Shown here: positions 1 to 7,463 of the stretch, in pieces | Layout: every line of letters begins with the position of its first letter | Position numbering within the stretch: the stretch's first letter is position 1 | From: MGOM01 sp035455265 | Lineage (GTDB): Bacteria > Chloroflexota > Anaerolineae > Anaerolineales > E44-bin32 | NCBI GenBank assembly: GCA_035455265.1 | Contig: DATIFK010000151.1 | Coordinates: 1-20,548, forward strand | DNA: 20,548 bases | Direction of reading: 5' to 3' | Notes under the pieces: model-generated | What the model saw: only the letters and a program-made list of their open reading frames with translations | Told to the model about the DNA's origin: nothing | Databases searched by the model: none | Program-made: the position numbers and the translations under genes

Positions 1-915
1 CATTTCCCGATAGAGAAAGTCCAGCGTCTCCTCAGCCACGCTGCGCAAGAAGGCGGCGCCGGTGGCGCGCCATCCGCTCACGCAGGCACGCGCCAGCAGG
101 GCGTTGTCGTACAGCATCTTCTCGAAGTGGGGGACGGTCCAACGATCATCGACGGAGTAGCGATGGAAGCCTCCGCCGAGGTGATCGCGCATCCCGCCGC
201 GGGCCATGGCCGTGAGGGCATGGGTCGCCATGTCGAGCGCCAAGCGATCTCCGGACCGACGATAGCGGTCGAGCAAGAACAGAACAATCGGTGTCTGGGG
301 GAACTTCGGTGCGCGGCCCCAGCCGCCGTTCGTCCAGTCGTAACCGCGCAGCAACGACTCCAAGGCAGGCTTCAACCGGTCAGGGTCGAGGGCCCCTCTC
401 GGAGGAGTCGCCGAGGCGAGTGACGTGAGGTGGTCGACCAGGGACTTCCCCGCAGAGAGAAGGGGGCCGCGGTCCTCCTTCCAGGCGCGGGCAATGGCTT
501 GAAGGACCTCGGGGAAAGACGGAAGGCGATGGCGGCTGACCGGCGGGAAGTAGGTTCCCCCAAAGAACGGCCGGCCGTCGGGCGCGAGGAAGACGGAAAG
601 CGGCCAGCCGCCCTGCCCGGTCATCGCCACGACGGCGTCCATGTACACGGCGTCCACGTCGGGCCGTTCTTCACGGTCGACCTTGACCGGGATGAACTCC
701 CGATTGAGCAGCTCGGCCGTGGCCGGATCTTCGAACGACTCGTGCGCCATGACGTGGCACCAATGGCAGGCGGCGTAGCCGATGCTCAGGAAGATCGGGC
801 GATCGCTTTCCTTTGCGAGTCGAAGCGCGTCGTCACCCCACGGAAGCCAGTCGACAGGGTTGTCGGCGTGCTGCAGCAGATACGGCGAACTCTCCTGCGA
901 CAGACGATTGGGCAA
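1..915 (-). CDS. YyaL/DUF255 thioredoxin-domain protein, N-terminal part (partial)
   Basis: The frame is open from a TTG at 913-915 to the window edge (305 codons), so the C-terminus lies outside. The start is fixed by an in-frame TGA directly upstream of the TTG and by a strong AAAGGAG ribosome site six bases before it. The protein opens with the family signature NRLSQESSPYLLQHADNPVDW and carries the thioredoxin-like motif CHWC at residues 50-53, followed by VDREERPDVD and GQGGWPLSVFL, all typical of the YyaL/SPATA20 (DUF255) family. Family members are about 680 residues, with a thioredoxin fold at the N-terminus and a glycosidase-like alpha/alpha barrel behind it. The cellular role is not firmly established. 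It is divergent from the VanZ-family gene. Family assignment is confident; function is not. Confidence 0.93.
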   Translation of the reverse strand, partial: MPNRLSQESSPYLLQHADNPVDWLPWGDDALRLAKESDRPIFLSIGYAACHWCHVMAHESFEDPATAELLNREFIPVKVDREERPDVDAVYMDAVVAMTGQGGWPLSVFLAPDGRPFFGGTYFPPVSRHRLPSFPEVLQAIARAWKEDRGPLLSAGKSLVDHLTSLASATPPRGALDPDRLKPALESLLRGYDWTNGGWGRAPKFPQTPIVLFLLDRYRRSGDRLALDMATHALTAMARGGMRDHLGGGFHRYSVDDRWTVPHFEKMLYDNALLARACVSGWRATGAAFLRSVAEETLDFLYREM

Positions 916-950
916 TCAACGCTCCTTTGGATGGGGCCTTGGCCAGCGGG

Positions 951-959
951 TGGTAGAAT
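951..959 (+). promoter_or_regulatory. Extended -10 promoter of the VanZ-family gene
   Basis: TGGTAGAAT is an extended -10 box. Seven bases separate it from the ATG at 967, so transcription probably starts on or next to the start codon, giving a leaderless mRNA. No -35 at proper spacing is visible. Confidence 0.5.
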
Positions 960-966
960 GCCGCCC

Positions 967-1353
967 ATGCGTTCTGCGTATCGGTGGATCCCGGCCCTGG
1001 CGATGATGGGAGCGATCTTCTTCTTTTCGTCGCTCCCGGCCGAAGTGTTACCCTTCTTCGGCAAGTGGGACTTCCTGGTGAAGAAGGGCGGCCATCTGAC
1101 GGGCTACGCGATGCTCGGCGTATCGTACTTCTACGCGCTGCCGCCCCGGCTATCGACCTCGTACCGCGCCCTGATGGCGTTGCTCATGGCCGTGCTGTTC
1201 GCCGCCAGCGATGAGTTCCATCAATCTTTCGTGGAGGGCCGGACGTCGACTTTACGCGATGTCCTCATCGACGCCCTGGGTTCGACGCTGGCGCTGCTTG
1301 GGGCGGTCATCTACTCGTCGAATTCCAACTCCAGCAGGCGCTCGGCTTCCTGA
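967..1353 (+). CDS. VanZ-family small membrane protein
   Basis: This 128-residue protein has about four hydrophobic segments: near residues 8-24, around 45-60, about 65-83 and near the C-terminus. It carries the VanZ-like pattern: FFFSSLP near the N-terminus, KKGGHLTGYAMLG, SDEFHQSFVEGR, then a D..IDALG motif. VanZ-like proteins are integral membrane proteins named after the teicoplanin-resistance factor, but most, as here, sit outside any resistance cluster and have unknown function. The ATG at 967 is chosen because an extended -10 box lies seven bases upstream; ATG 958 in the same frame overlaps that box. The last 43 bases overlap the end of convergent scpA, and the C-terminal tail is low-complexity Ser/Asn/Arg. 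Confidence 0.82.
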   Translation: MRSAYRWIPALAMMGAIFFFSSLPAEVLPFFGKWDFLVKKGGHLTGYAMLGVSYFYALPPRLSTSYRALMALLMAVLFAASDEFHQSFVEGRTSTLRDVLIDALGSTLALLGAVIYSSNSNSSRRSAS

Positions 1354-2075
1354 TCGGGCCTGTAGTGGGCGCCGGGGACGATCTCGATGTCCCCGAACAA
1401 TTCGTCCTGCTGCGCCTGGACTTGCCTCTGTTTGACCAACTCGAGCACGGCCAGGAAGGAGACGACGATCTCCAGCCTCGAGCCGGCTCTGTGGATCAAC
1501 GACCGAAAGGTCATCCGCCCCTGGTGACGCAGCGCCTCGAAGATCAGCCGAATCTTCTGACGGATGTTGACCTTCGGCGCCGTCACCGACTCTGAGAGTC
1601 CCTGGCCGGCCGCGGTGGCGGCTATCGCCTGAAGCAGCGCCTTGCGCAAGTCTTCAAGCGTGACGTTACCGAGATCGAGGTGGGGCTCGGCCCGCGGCGG
1701 TGGCGAACGCCTCAGGTAGGTCCGCCAGCCGGCCTCCGAGCGGGCCGCCAAGGATTGGGCCGCCTGCTTGAAACGTTTGTAGAGCAGCAACTGGCGTGCC
1801 AGCGCGTCCCCGGGGTCTTCCTCGCCGGGCTCGCGCTCCGGAGGCCGCGGCAGCAGCGCTTCGGACTTGATCTGAAGGAGTCTCGCCGCCACCACGAGGA
1901 AGGACGCCAGGTCGCCGGCGTCTTTGGTCACCAGCTGCCGCAGGTACGTCAGGTACTGATCGGTCACCTGCGCCAGAGCGACCTTGGTGATGTCGAGTTC
2001 CGCCCGCTCGATCAGCTCCAGCAAGAGATCGAGAGGCCCCTCGAAGACGGGCAGGCGGACGGTGTAGGCGGTCAT
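1311..2075 (-). CDS. scpA: Segregation and condensation protein A
   Basis: This 254-residue protein begins with VRLPVFEGPLDLLLELI, the ScpA N-terminal signature, followed by AELDITKVALAQVTDQYL and FLVVAARLLQIKSEALLP. ScpA is the kleisin of the bacterial SMC condensin: its N-terminal helices bind the SMC neck, and its C-terminal winged helix (here the final 80 or so residues, RMTFRSLI...FLAVLELVKQRQV) binds the SMC cap. It starts five bases after the stop of the zinc-ribbon gene and probably shares that gene's promoter; no good ribosome site precedes it. The usual partner scpB is not adjacent: downstream is the convergent VanZ-family gene, overlapping by 43 bases. Length is normal for the family. 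Confidence 0.95.
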   Translation of the reverse strand: MTAYTVRLPVFEGPLDLLLELIERAELDITKVALAQVTDQYLTYLRQLVTKDAGDLASFLVVAARLLQIKSEALLPRPPEREPGEEDPGDALARQLLLYKRFKQAAQSLAARSEAGWRTYLRRSPPPRAEPHLDLGNVTLEDLRKALLQAIAATAAGQGLSESVTAPKVNIRQKIRLIFEALRHQGRMTFRSLIHRAGSRLEIVVSFLAVLELVKQRQVQAQQDELFGDIEIVPGAHYRPDQEAERLLELEFDE

Positions 2076-2080
2076 CCAGG

Positions 2081-2446
2081 TTAGCGAAGGAGGGCGGCGA
2101 GGCTGAGGCCCAGGACCAAGAGGAGGAAGAGTCCGGATCCGATCATCGCCACCATCAAGACCTTCCGATCCTTCTGGCGTTGGAACGCGGCGCGCTCGGC
2201 CTGCCAGGCTTCTCGCTTGCGGTCGATCTCCGTCAGCCCATCCATGCGGACCTCGGAGGCCTGCCGGCCGCGTTCCTTCAAATCGGGGGCGCGGCCGCGG
2301 GCGTGCTCCAGCCAGATGGGTTGCGACGGCTCGGCGGCGTGGCCGAAGATCCGGCCGACCGTGGACAGCGGCTCACCGCAGGTGCCGCAGGCCTCGGCAG
2401 TCTCCTCGTTCTCGGCTCCACAGGCAGGACACGTTCGAGGGTTCAC
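2081..2446 (-). CDS. Zinc-ribbon protein with C-terminal membrane anchor
   Basis: A 121-residue protein with a GTG start at 2444-2446, preceded by GAGG at suitable spacing and by a consensus extended -10. Four cysteines at residues 6, 9, 20 and 23 (CPAC and CGTC) form a zinc-ribbon knuckle pair. A charged helical stretch follows, rich in Glu, Arg, Lys and Gln, and the protein ends in one hydrophobic segment at about residues 96-120, so it is likely tail-anchored with the ribbon in the cytoplasm. An upstream in-frame ATG at 2638 would add 64 residues of arginine-rich sequence with no family look and is rejected. It leads a two-gene unit with scpA five bases downstream. No specific function can be named. 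Confidence 0.72.
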   Translation of the reverse strand: MNPRTCPACGAENEETAEACGTCGEPLSTVGRIFGHAAEPSQPIWLEHARGRAPDLKERGRQASEVRMDGLTEIDRKREAWQAERAAFQRQKDRKVLMVAMIGSGLFLLLVLGLSLAALLR

Positions 2447-2462
2447 CGCAATCCTCAGCGCG

Positions 2463-2471
2463 ATTATAGCA
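2463..2471 (-). promoter_or_regulatory. Extended -10 promoter of zinc-ribbon/scpA unit
   Basis: On the minus strand this reads TGCTATAAT, a perfect extended -10. The -35 region is weak. The 5' leader to the GTG would be about ten bases, just enough for the GAGG ribosome site. Confidence 0.6.
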
Positions 2472-2607
2472 TCCGCCTCGCAGCCCTTCACCTCGCACGC
2501 GGCCGCTCCGGGCCATTTGCCGGCACCCTTGCCTCTTTCGCGGGAACGAGAGGTCCCCTGGAAGATGCGCGGACGAGAACAGGACGTTCGACATGCCTTC
2601 CCCGCCA

Positions 2608-2635
2608 TTGCCGGAGCGGGCACGCGTGGTATCAT
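2608..2635 (+). promoter_or_regulatory. Probable thioredoxin promoter
   Basis: TTGCCG at 2608-2613 and TATCAT at 2630-2635 are separated by 16 bases, with TG before the -10 (TGGTATCAT). It lies 36 bases before the thioredoxin ATG and is divergent from the zinc-ribbon/scpA promoter. Confidence 0.5.
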
Positions 2636-2671
2636 CATCCCATCTTTGGTAGAAAGCTGGGGTCTTCCCTA

Positions 2672-3022
2672 ATGGATGAACCGATTCATGTAACCGATGC
2701 CGCGTTCGAGAAGACCGTATTGCAGTCCCCGATCCCGGTGATCGTCGACTTCTGGGCCCCCTGGTGCGGCCCGTGCCGCATGGTGGCGCCGATCCTGGAG
2801 AAGTTCGCCAAGGAGTACTCCGGGAAGGTGTTGATCGCCAAGGTCAACACGGACGAGAACCCGGAATGGGCGCAGAAGTACGGCGTTCAGGGAATCCCGA
2901 CGATGCTCTTCGTATCCGGCGGCCGCATCGCCCACATGCAAGTCGGGGCGCTTCCGGAAAAGCACCTGCGCGATATGCTGGATGAGTTCCTGACGGTGGC
3001 TGGAGCGTCCAAGGCTGCCTGA
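2672..3022 (+). CDS. trxA: Thioredoxin
   Basis: A 116-residue single-domain thioredoxin of standard length. The active site WCGPC puts the redox cysteines at residues 32 and 35 in the context FWAPWCGPCRM; the buried Asp is D26, and the cis-proline loop is GIPT with P76. It reduces protein disulfides in the cytoplasm with electrons from thioredoxin reductase. The ATG at 2672 gives the canonical N-terminus; the longer open frame upstream overlaps the divergent gene and its promoter and is not coding. It is monocistronic and ends at a strong hairpin at 3048-3077. Confidence 0.97.
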   Translation: MDEPIHVTDAAFEKTVLQSPIPVIVDFWAPWCGPCRMVAPILEKFAKEYSGKVLIAKVNTDENPEWAQKYGVQGIPTMLFVSGGRIAHMQVGALPEKHLRDMLDEFLTVAGASKAA

Positions 3023-3047
3023 GCAGCCCAGTTTCCAATCGCAATAG

Positions 3048-3077
3048 AACGAGCCGGAGGCTTGCCTCCGGCTCGTT
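3048..3077. terminator. Bidirectional hairpin between trxA and fabH
   Basis: A perfect 13-bp stem (AACGAGCCGGAGG with its complement) closes a 4-base CTTG loop, followed by TT on the plus strand. It lies between the converging trxA and fabH transcripts and can serve both. The U-tract is short on either side. Confidence 0.72.
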
Positions 3078-3095
3078 TCGTCTTCGGGTCCGCAG

Positions 3096-3138
3096 CCGCA
3101 GCCTTCAGGCTGCGGTGCCGCAGGCTGAGGCCTGCGGC
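3096..3138. repeat. Two tandem REP-like palindromes
   Basis: CCGCAGCCT/AGGCTGCGG at 3096-3115 (9-bp arms, 2-base centre) is followed by GCCGCAGGC/GCCTGCGGC at 3117-3138 (9-bp arms, 4-base loop). Both share the GCCGCAG...CTGCGGC theme, so they look like two copies of a dispersed palindromic element. The second runs into the fabH stop codon (TAG at 3138-3140). Confidence 0.6.
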
Positions 3139-4265
3139 TACGTCTTCCCCCGCGGTTGCGCTCCCCACAGCAGTCCTTCGATGTGCCGCCAGAATCGGCG
3201 GAACCACGAGCGCAGGCGCGCCAGGAACGTGGCGATCGTGCGCCGACGTTTCCGAGCGGGGGTCGGCCGCCGTTCGGGCGCAACCCACTGCAGGGCCATG
3301 GCGCCCCATGTCAGCCCCGCGCCGAATCCCACCATGATGATGTGGTCTCCGGGGCGGATGCGATTGTCGGCCGCCGCCTCGCAGACGGCGATCGGGATCG
3401 AGGCTGTCGAGGTGTTGCCGTAGTTGGCGATGTTGACGAAGAACCGATCCATCGGCAGCTTCAACCCACGGGCGGCCGTCTCGATGATGCGCAGGTTGGC
3501 CTGGTGAGGGACGATGAGCTCCACGTCCTCCAGGCGCAGGCCGGCTTTCGCTGCGGCTTCTTTGGTCGCCGAGGCCATGACGCGTGTGGCAAAGCGGAAC
3601 ACTTCGCGGCCGTTCATCTGGATGGTGTGCAGCTTACGCTGGACCGTCTCGGCCGTGGTCGGCATGCGGCTTCCGCCGGCGGGTACGGCCAGCAGGCTGC
3701 CGCCCGAGCCGTCGGAACGCATGACGCACGACAGCACGCCGCCGGGGCGTTCGCTGGCTTCCAGCACGAACGCGCCGGCGCCGTCGCCAAACAGGACGCA
3801 CGTGGTGCGGTCTTCCCAATTGACCAGACGCGACAGGGTTTCGGCGCCGATGACCAGGGCGTTGCGAATCGAGCCGGTGCGGATCGCCTGGGCGGCCATG
3901 TTGACGGCGAAGATGAACCCGGTGCAGGCGGCCGAGAGGTCGAAGGCGCCGGCGCGCGTCGCCCCCAGGGCGTCCTGAACCAGGCAGGCCGTCGCCGGGA
4001 AGAGATGCTCCGGTGACGAAGTCGAAACGATGATCAGGTCCAGGTCGCCGGGCTCGAGGGCGGTCATCGCCAGGGCGCGCGCCCCGGCGCGGGTGGCCAG
4101 AGTGGCGGTCGATTCGTCTTCGGAGGCGATGTGCCGGCTGCGGATCCCGGTCCGCGAGACGATCCACTCGTCATTCGTGTCGACGATCTTGGCCAGATCG
4201 TCATTGGTCATGACGGTCTCGGGGACGGCCATCCCCCAGCCGGTGACGTGGGCGAACGGCGTCAT
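3138..4265 (-). CDS. fabH: 3-oxoacyl-ACP synthase III (KAS III) with cationic C-terminal tail
   Basis: This starter condensing enzyme of type II fatty acid synthesis joins acyl-CoA with malonyl-ACP. The Cys-His-Asn triad is clear: C114 (SAACTGF), H254 (VPHQANLRI) and N284 (NIANYGNTS). The family end motif GFGAGLTWGAMALQW falls at about residues 313-327, where most FabH proteins stop. Here a further 45 or so residues follow, rich in Arg, Trp and Phe (KRRR, then LARLRSWFRRFWRHIEGLLWG), predicted to form a cationic amphipathic helix. The ATG overlaps the fabF stop by four bases (ATGA), so translation is coupled. The core assignment is certain; the tail's function is unknown. Confidence 0.96.
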   Translation of the reverse strand: MTPFAHVTGWGMAVPETVMTNDDLAKIVDTNDEWIVSRTGIRSRHIASEDESTATLATRAGARALAMTALEPGDLDLIIVSTSSPEHLFPATACLVQDALGATRAGAFDLSAACTGFIFAVNMAAQAIRTGSIRNALVIGAETLSRLVNWEDRTTCVLFGDGAGAFVLEASERPGGVLSCVMRSDGSGGSLLAVPAGGSRMPTTAETVQRKLHTIQMNGREVFRFATRVMASATKEAAAKAGLRLEDVELIVPHQANLRIIETAARGLKLPMDRFFVNIANYGNTSTASIPIAVCEAAADNRIRPGDHIIMVGFGAGLTWGAMALQWVAPERRPTPARKRRRTIATFLARLRSWFRRFWRHIEGLLWGAQPRGKT

Positions 4266-5515
4266 CCGGTTCGACCGTCGATCCGGCCCAGGATCAGGCA
4301 GGCGTTGTGTCCGCCGAAACCAAAGGAGTTGGAGAGGGCAACGTGGATGGGAACCTTGCGGGCTGAATTGGGGATGTAGTCCAGGTCACACGCCGGGTCG
4401 GGAGTCTCGTAGTTGATGGTCGGCGGGAGCAGCCCTTCCTGCAGGGCCCGCACGCAGAACATCGCCTCGAGGGCTCCGGCGGCCCCGAGCAGGTGCCCGG
4501 TCATCGACTTCGTCGACGAGATCGGGGTCGAGTAGGCGGCTTCGCCGAAGACGGTCTTGATGGCGGTCGTCTCACTGGAGTCGTTCAGGCGCGTGCTGGT
4601 GCCGTGAGCGTTGATGTATTCGATGGCGGTCGGCGCGAGGCCCGCGTCGCGCAGGGCATTCGCCATGCAGGCGGCCGCACCGGCGCCGTTCGCGGCCGGC
4701 GCGGAAACATGGTAGGCGTCGTTGGTGGCGGCATAGCCGAGTACCTCGGCCAGCGGTTGGGCGCCGCGCCGGCGGGCATGCTCCTCCGATTCCAGCAGGG
4801 TGAAGGCCGACCCCTCGCCGATGACGAATCCGTCCCGATTCAGATCGAACGGGCGCGAAGCGCCTTCCGGATCGTCGTTGCGGGACGACACGGCGTCCAT
4901 GACGATGAACCCCGCCACGGCCACCGGCACGATCCCCGCTTCGGCGCCTCCCGCCAACATCACGTCGGCGGCGCCGCGGCGAATCATCTCGGTCGCCTCG
5001 CCAATGGCGTTGGTGCTCGAGGCGCACGCCGTGACGACCGTCATGTTCGGGCCGCGCGCTCCGTAGGTGATGGCGATCTGACCGGGCGCCGAGTCGGGCA
5101 GCATCATCGGCACCATGTGCGGGCTGACCCAGTGCGGGCCGCGCCTGGCGAACTTGTCGGCTTCGGCCAGCAGGGTGCCGACACCGCCGATACCGGTGCC
5201 GAGGACGACGCCGACCCGGTCGCGGTTCGTTTCGTCGATCGTCAGGCCCGCGCTGTCGAGCGCCTGGCCCGCCGCCACCACGCCGAACTGCGTGAAGCGA
5301 TCCATCCGGCGCGCCTCGCGGCGTCCCAGGTGAGCTTCCGGATCGAAGCCTTTCACCTCGGCCGCGAAGCGGGTCTTGAAGGCGCTGGCGTCGAACACGG
5401 TGATCGGCCCGACGCCCGAGCGACCGGCGATGGCCGCCTGCCAGGTCGACTCGACGTCGAGACCCAACGGGCTCAGGCATCCCAGGCCCGTGATGAAAAC
5501 CCGCGTGCGGGGCAC
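4262..5515 (-). CDS. fabF: 3-oxoacyl-ACP synthase II (KAS II)
   Basis: A 417-residue elongating condensing enzyme of type II fatty acid synthesis: it condenses malonyl-ACP with acyl-ACP. Catalytic residues fall at the classical positions: C164 (VTACASSTNAIG), H304 (INAHGTST) and H341 (KSMTGHLLGAAG). The C-terminal SNSFGFGGHNACL motif is intact. The start is the GTG at 5513-5515, giving PRTRVFITGLGCLSPLG; GGGAGG lies four bases upstream. The longer frame to 5563 would add 16 residues that overlap the promoter. It is first in a two-gene unit with fabH. No acpP, fabD or fabG is adjacent. Confidence 0.96.
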   Translation of the reverse strand: MPRTRVFITGLGCLSPLGLDVESTWQAAIAGRSGVGPITVFDASAFKTRFAAEVKGFDPEAHLGRREARRMDRFTQFGVVAAGQALDSAGLTIDETNRDRVGVVLGTGIGGVGTLLAEADKFARRGPHWVSPHMVPMMLPDSAPGQIAITYGARGPNMTVVTACASSTNAIGEATEMIRRGAADVMLAGGAEAGIVPVAVAGFIVMDAVSSRNDDPEGASRPFDLNRDGFVIGEGSAFTLLESEEHARRRGAQPLAEVLGYAATNDAYHVSAPAANGAGAAACMANALRDAGLAPTAIEYINAHGTSTRLNDSSETTAIKTVFGEAAYSTPISSTKSMTGHLLGAAGALEAMFCVRALQEGLLPPTINYETPDPACDLDYIPNSARKVPIHVALSNSFGFGGHNACLILGRIDGRTG

Positions 5516-5553
5516 TCCGCCTCCCTCAGGCCGCCAGGCGGCCCACTTGGGAC

Positions 5554-5562
5554 AGTATAACA
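5554..5562 (-). promoter_or_regulatory. Extended -10 promoter of fabF-fabH
   Basis: The minus strand reads TGTTATACT; no clear -35 is seen. The leader contains a GGCCGCC/GGCGGCC palindrome at 5529-5543 (one-base centre) just before the ribosome site, which could form a small hairpin or be an operator; this part is speculative. Confidence 0.5.
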
Positions 5563-5594
5563 CCCGGGTTCCGGCCAGGGTGCGCGAGGGCGTG

Positions 5595-5603
5595 TGCTAG
5601 AAT
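5595..5603 (+). promoter_or_regulatory. Extended -10 promoter of the SDR-GNAT-racemase operon
   Basis: TGCTAGAAT is an extended -10, divergent from the fabF promoter about 35 bases away. No proper -35 is visible. The downstream leader to ATG 5636 would be about 26 bases. Confidence 0.42.
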
Positions 5604-5635
5604 GTCGGCGCGGGTGCTCGACCGCCCACACGCGC

Positions 5636-6583
5636 ATGCATATCCTCGTCACCGGCGCCACCGGCTTCATCGGCGGCGCGTTGCTTCCTCAGCTCGCGCA
5701 GGGCGGGCATCACGTGCGGATCCTGCTGCGGCCCGGACGTACCTCGCCGCAGTTGCCGCGCGGCCTGCCCGTGGAGGTCGCCTTGGCGTCGCTGACGGAT
5801 CCGCGCGGATTGCGCGCCGCGCTGGTCGACATCGACGCCGTGGTGCACCTGGCCGGAGGCGAACGCGGTGGACGCAACGTCTCGCTCATGGTCAGCGACG
5901 TCATCGGCACGCGCAACCTGGTCGAGGCCGCCGCCGAGGCGGGCGTGGCCCGCTGGATCTTCCTGAGCCATCTGGGCTCCGACCGCGCTTCGGCCTACCC
6001 GCTGCTGCGCGCCAAGGGCCAGGCAGAAGAGCTCATCCGCCGCTCGTCGCTGAATTTCACGATCCTCCGCTCCGCCTGGGTCTACGGCGCCGGCGACCAC
6101 TTCACGACGTCCATCGCCATGACGCTGGCCGTGACACCCCTCATCTACTGGATGCCGGGGGATGGGCAAAGCCTTCTCCAACCTCTCTGGGTCGAAGACC
6201 TGGTGGCCGCGATCACCTGGTGCCTCGACGATGAGGGAATGGTCGGCCAGACCTACGAGGTCGGCGGGCCGGAGTATCTCCGATTCGTGGACGTCGTCGG
6301 ACTGGTCATGCGCTTCAGCGGTTATCGCCGCTGGACGTTGGCGGCACGCCCGCCCTACGTCCGGGCCTGGCTCCGCCTCGGCGAGCTCATTCTGCCGCGG
6401 CCGCCGCTCTCCGCCTTCTGGCCCGACTACCTGGCGGTCCATCGCACGGCCGAGCTCGCCACACTTCCGCGCGCTTTCGGTCTGCAGCCCGCCCGCATGG
6501 AAACCCGCCTCGACTACCTGGCCCACAGAGCATGGGGCCGCGAGATCCTCTCGCGCCAGGTCGCCGCGCGAAGGGCCGGATGA
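5636..6583 (+). CDS. NAD(P)-binding atypical SDR, NDUFA9/NmrA-like
   Basis: A 315-residue protein starting MHILVTGATGFIG, a Rossmann glycine motif (G7, G10, G13). HLAGGE at about 71-76 and the FTILRSAWVYG strand follow the atypical, extended SDR pattern of the NDUFA9-like (SDR_a5) group. The classical YxxxK is replaced by a wider Y121...K127 spacing (YPLLRAK), common in these atypical members, many of which bind nucleotide without known dehydrogenase activity. An upstream GTG at 5594 in the same frame overlaps the predicted promoter, so ATG 5636 is preferred. Its stop overlaps the next gene's ATG (ATGA). The substrate cannot be told from sequence. Confidence 0.85.
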   Translation: MHILVTGATGFIGGALLPQLAQGGHHVRILLRPGRTSPQLPRGLPVEVALASLTDPRGLRAALVDIDAVVHLAGGERGGRNVSLMVSDVIGTRNLVEAAAEAGVARWIFLSHLGSDRASAYPLLRAKGQAEELIRRSSLNFTILRSAWVYGAGDHFTTSIAMTLAVTPLIYWMPGDGQSLLQPLWVEDLVAAITWCLDDEGMVGQTYEVGGPEYLRFVDVVGLVMRFSGYRRWTLAARPPYVRAWLRLGELILPRPPLSAFWPDYLAVHRTAELATLPRAFGLQPARMETRLDYLAHRAWGREILSRQVAARRAG

Positions 6584-7461
6584 GCGGCACGATGGACATC
6601 CGCCCCCTGACGACTTCCGACGACATGCGCGCCGCCGAGGACCTGCAGCGCCTGGTCTGGCCCGGCGACGAGACTGAGATCGTTCCGGCGCACATGCTCT
6701 TGGCCGTCGCGCACGGCGGCGGCGTCGCCCTGGGCGCGTTCGATGGGGAGCGCCTCGTCGGCCTGGTCTTCGGGTTCCTGGGAACGGACAGCGCCAGCCC
6801 GGATCGCGTGGCGATGGCGCGCCTCAAGCACTGCTCTCACATGCTGGGAGTCCATCCCGACTACCGGGATCGCTCTATCGGGTATCGCCTCAAGGTGGCT
6901 CAGCGCCAGGCGGTGATGAAGCAGGGCATCCGCCTCGTCACGTGGACGTACGATCCTCTGCACAGCCGGAACGCGCACCTCAACGTCCGGCGTCTCGGCG
7001 CCATTTCGAAGACGTATCTGCGCGAAGTCTACGGCGAGATGCGGGATGGGCTGAACGCCGGGCTGCCGTCCGACAGGTTTCTGGTGGACTGGTGGATCAC
7101 GTCGCACCGCGTAACTTCGCGGTTGGAGAGCCAGCGTCCGCCGCTGGACCTGGCCCACTTCCTCGACGCCGGCGCACAGAAACTCAACCCCGCCGCCCTC
7201 GGGCCCGACGACCTGCCGCGTCCGACCGATCATCCGGAGTCGCCCGCCGGGTCGTTGGCCCTGGTCGAGATCCCGCCTGACTTCGGCCGATTGAAAGAGC
7301 GGGACCTCGAGCTGGGGCGCGCCTGGCGCGCGCACACACGCCACGTCTTCGAGCAGGCTTTCGCCGCTGGCTACCTCGTCACCGACTTCGTCCACTTACG
7401 CGGTGAACGCGCCCCGCGCTCGTACTACCTTCTGTCCTACGGCGAGGGCACCCTCGGTTAG
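6580..7461 (+). CDS. GNAT-family N-acyltransferase (COG3375-like)
   Basis: A 293-residue protein with an N-terminal GNAT fold (about 6-170) and a C-terminal extension. The acyl-CoA loop is recognisable as LGVHPDYRDRSIGYRLK near residues 89-105, with the RxxGY variant of the usual RxxGxG/A. TYDPLHSRNAHLNVRRLGA at about 126-144 is characteristic of the long predicted acetyltransferases grouped as COG3375. It overlaps the SDR stop by four bases and sits two bases before the racemase gene, so the three are one operon. The partner suggests an amino-acid N-acyl (possibly N-succinyl) transferase, which is inference from context. Confidence 0.8.
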   Translation: MSGTMDIRPLTTSDDMRAAEDLQRLVWPGDETEIVPAHMLLAVAHGGGVALGAFDGERLVGLVFGFLGTDSASPDRVAMARLKHCSHMLGVHPDYRDRSIGYRLKVAQRQAVMKQGIRLVTWTYDPLHSRNAHLNVRRLGAISKTYLREVYGEMRDGLNAGLPSDRFLVDWWITSHRVTSRLESQRPPLDLAHFLDAGAQKLNPAALGPDDLPRPTDHPESPAGSLALVEIPPDFGRLKERDLELGRAWRAHTRHVFEQAFAAGYLVTDFVHLRGERAPRSYYLLSYGEGTLG

Positions 7462-7463
7462 CC

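Noticed and set aside
430..966. Long upstream extension of the VanZ frame (plus strand)
   Set aside because: It is antisense to the YyaL/DUF255 gene, whose motifs and ribosome site are clear; the extension shows no family features.
4493..5560. A 355-codon plus-strand open frame opposite fabF
   Set aside because: fabF has all catalytic motifs at canonical positions; the opposite frame is a shadow.
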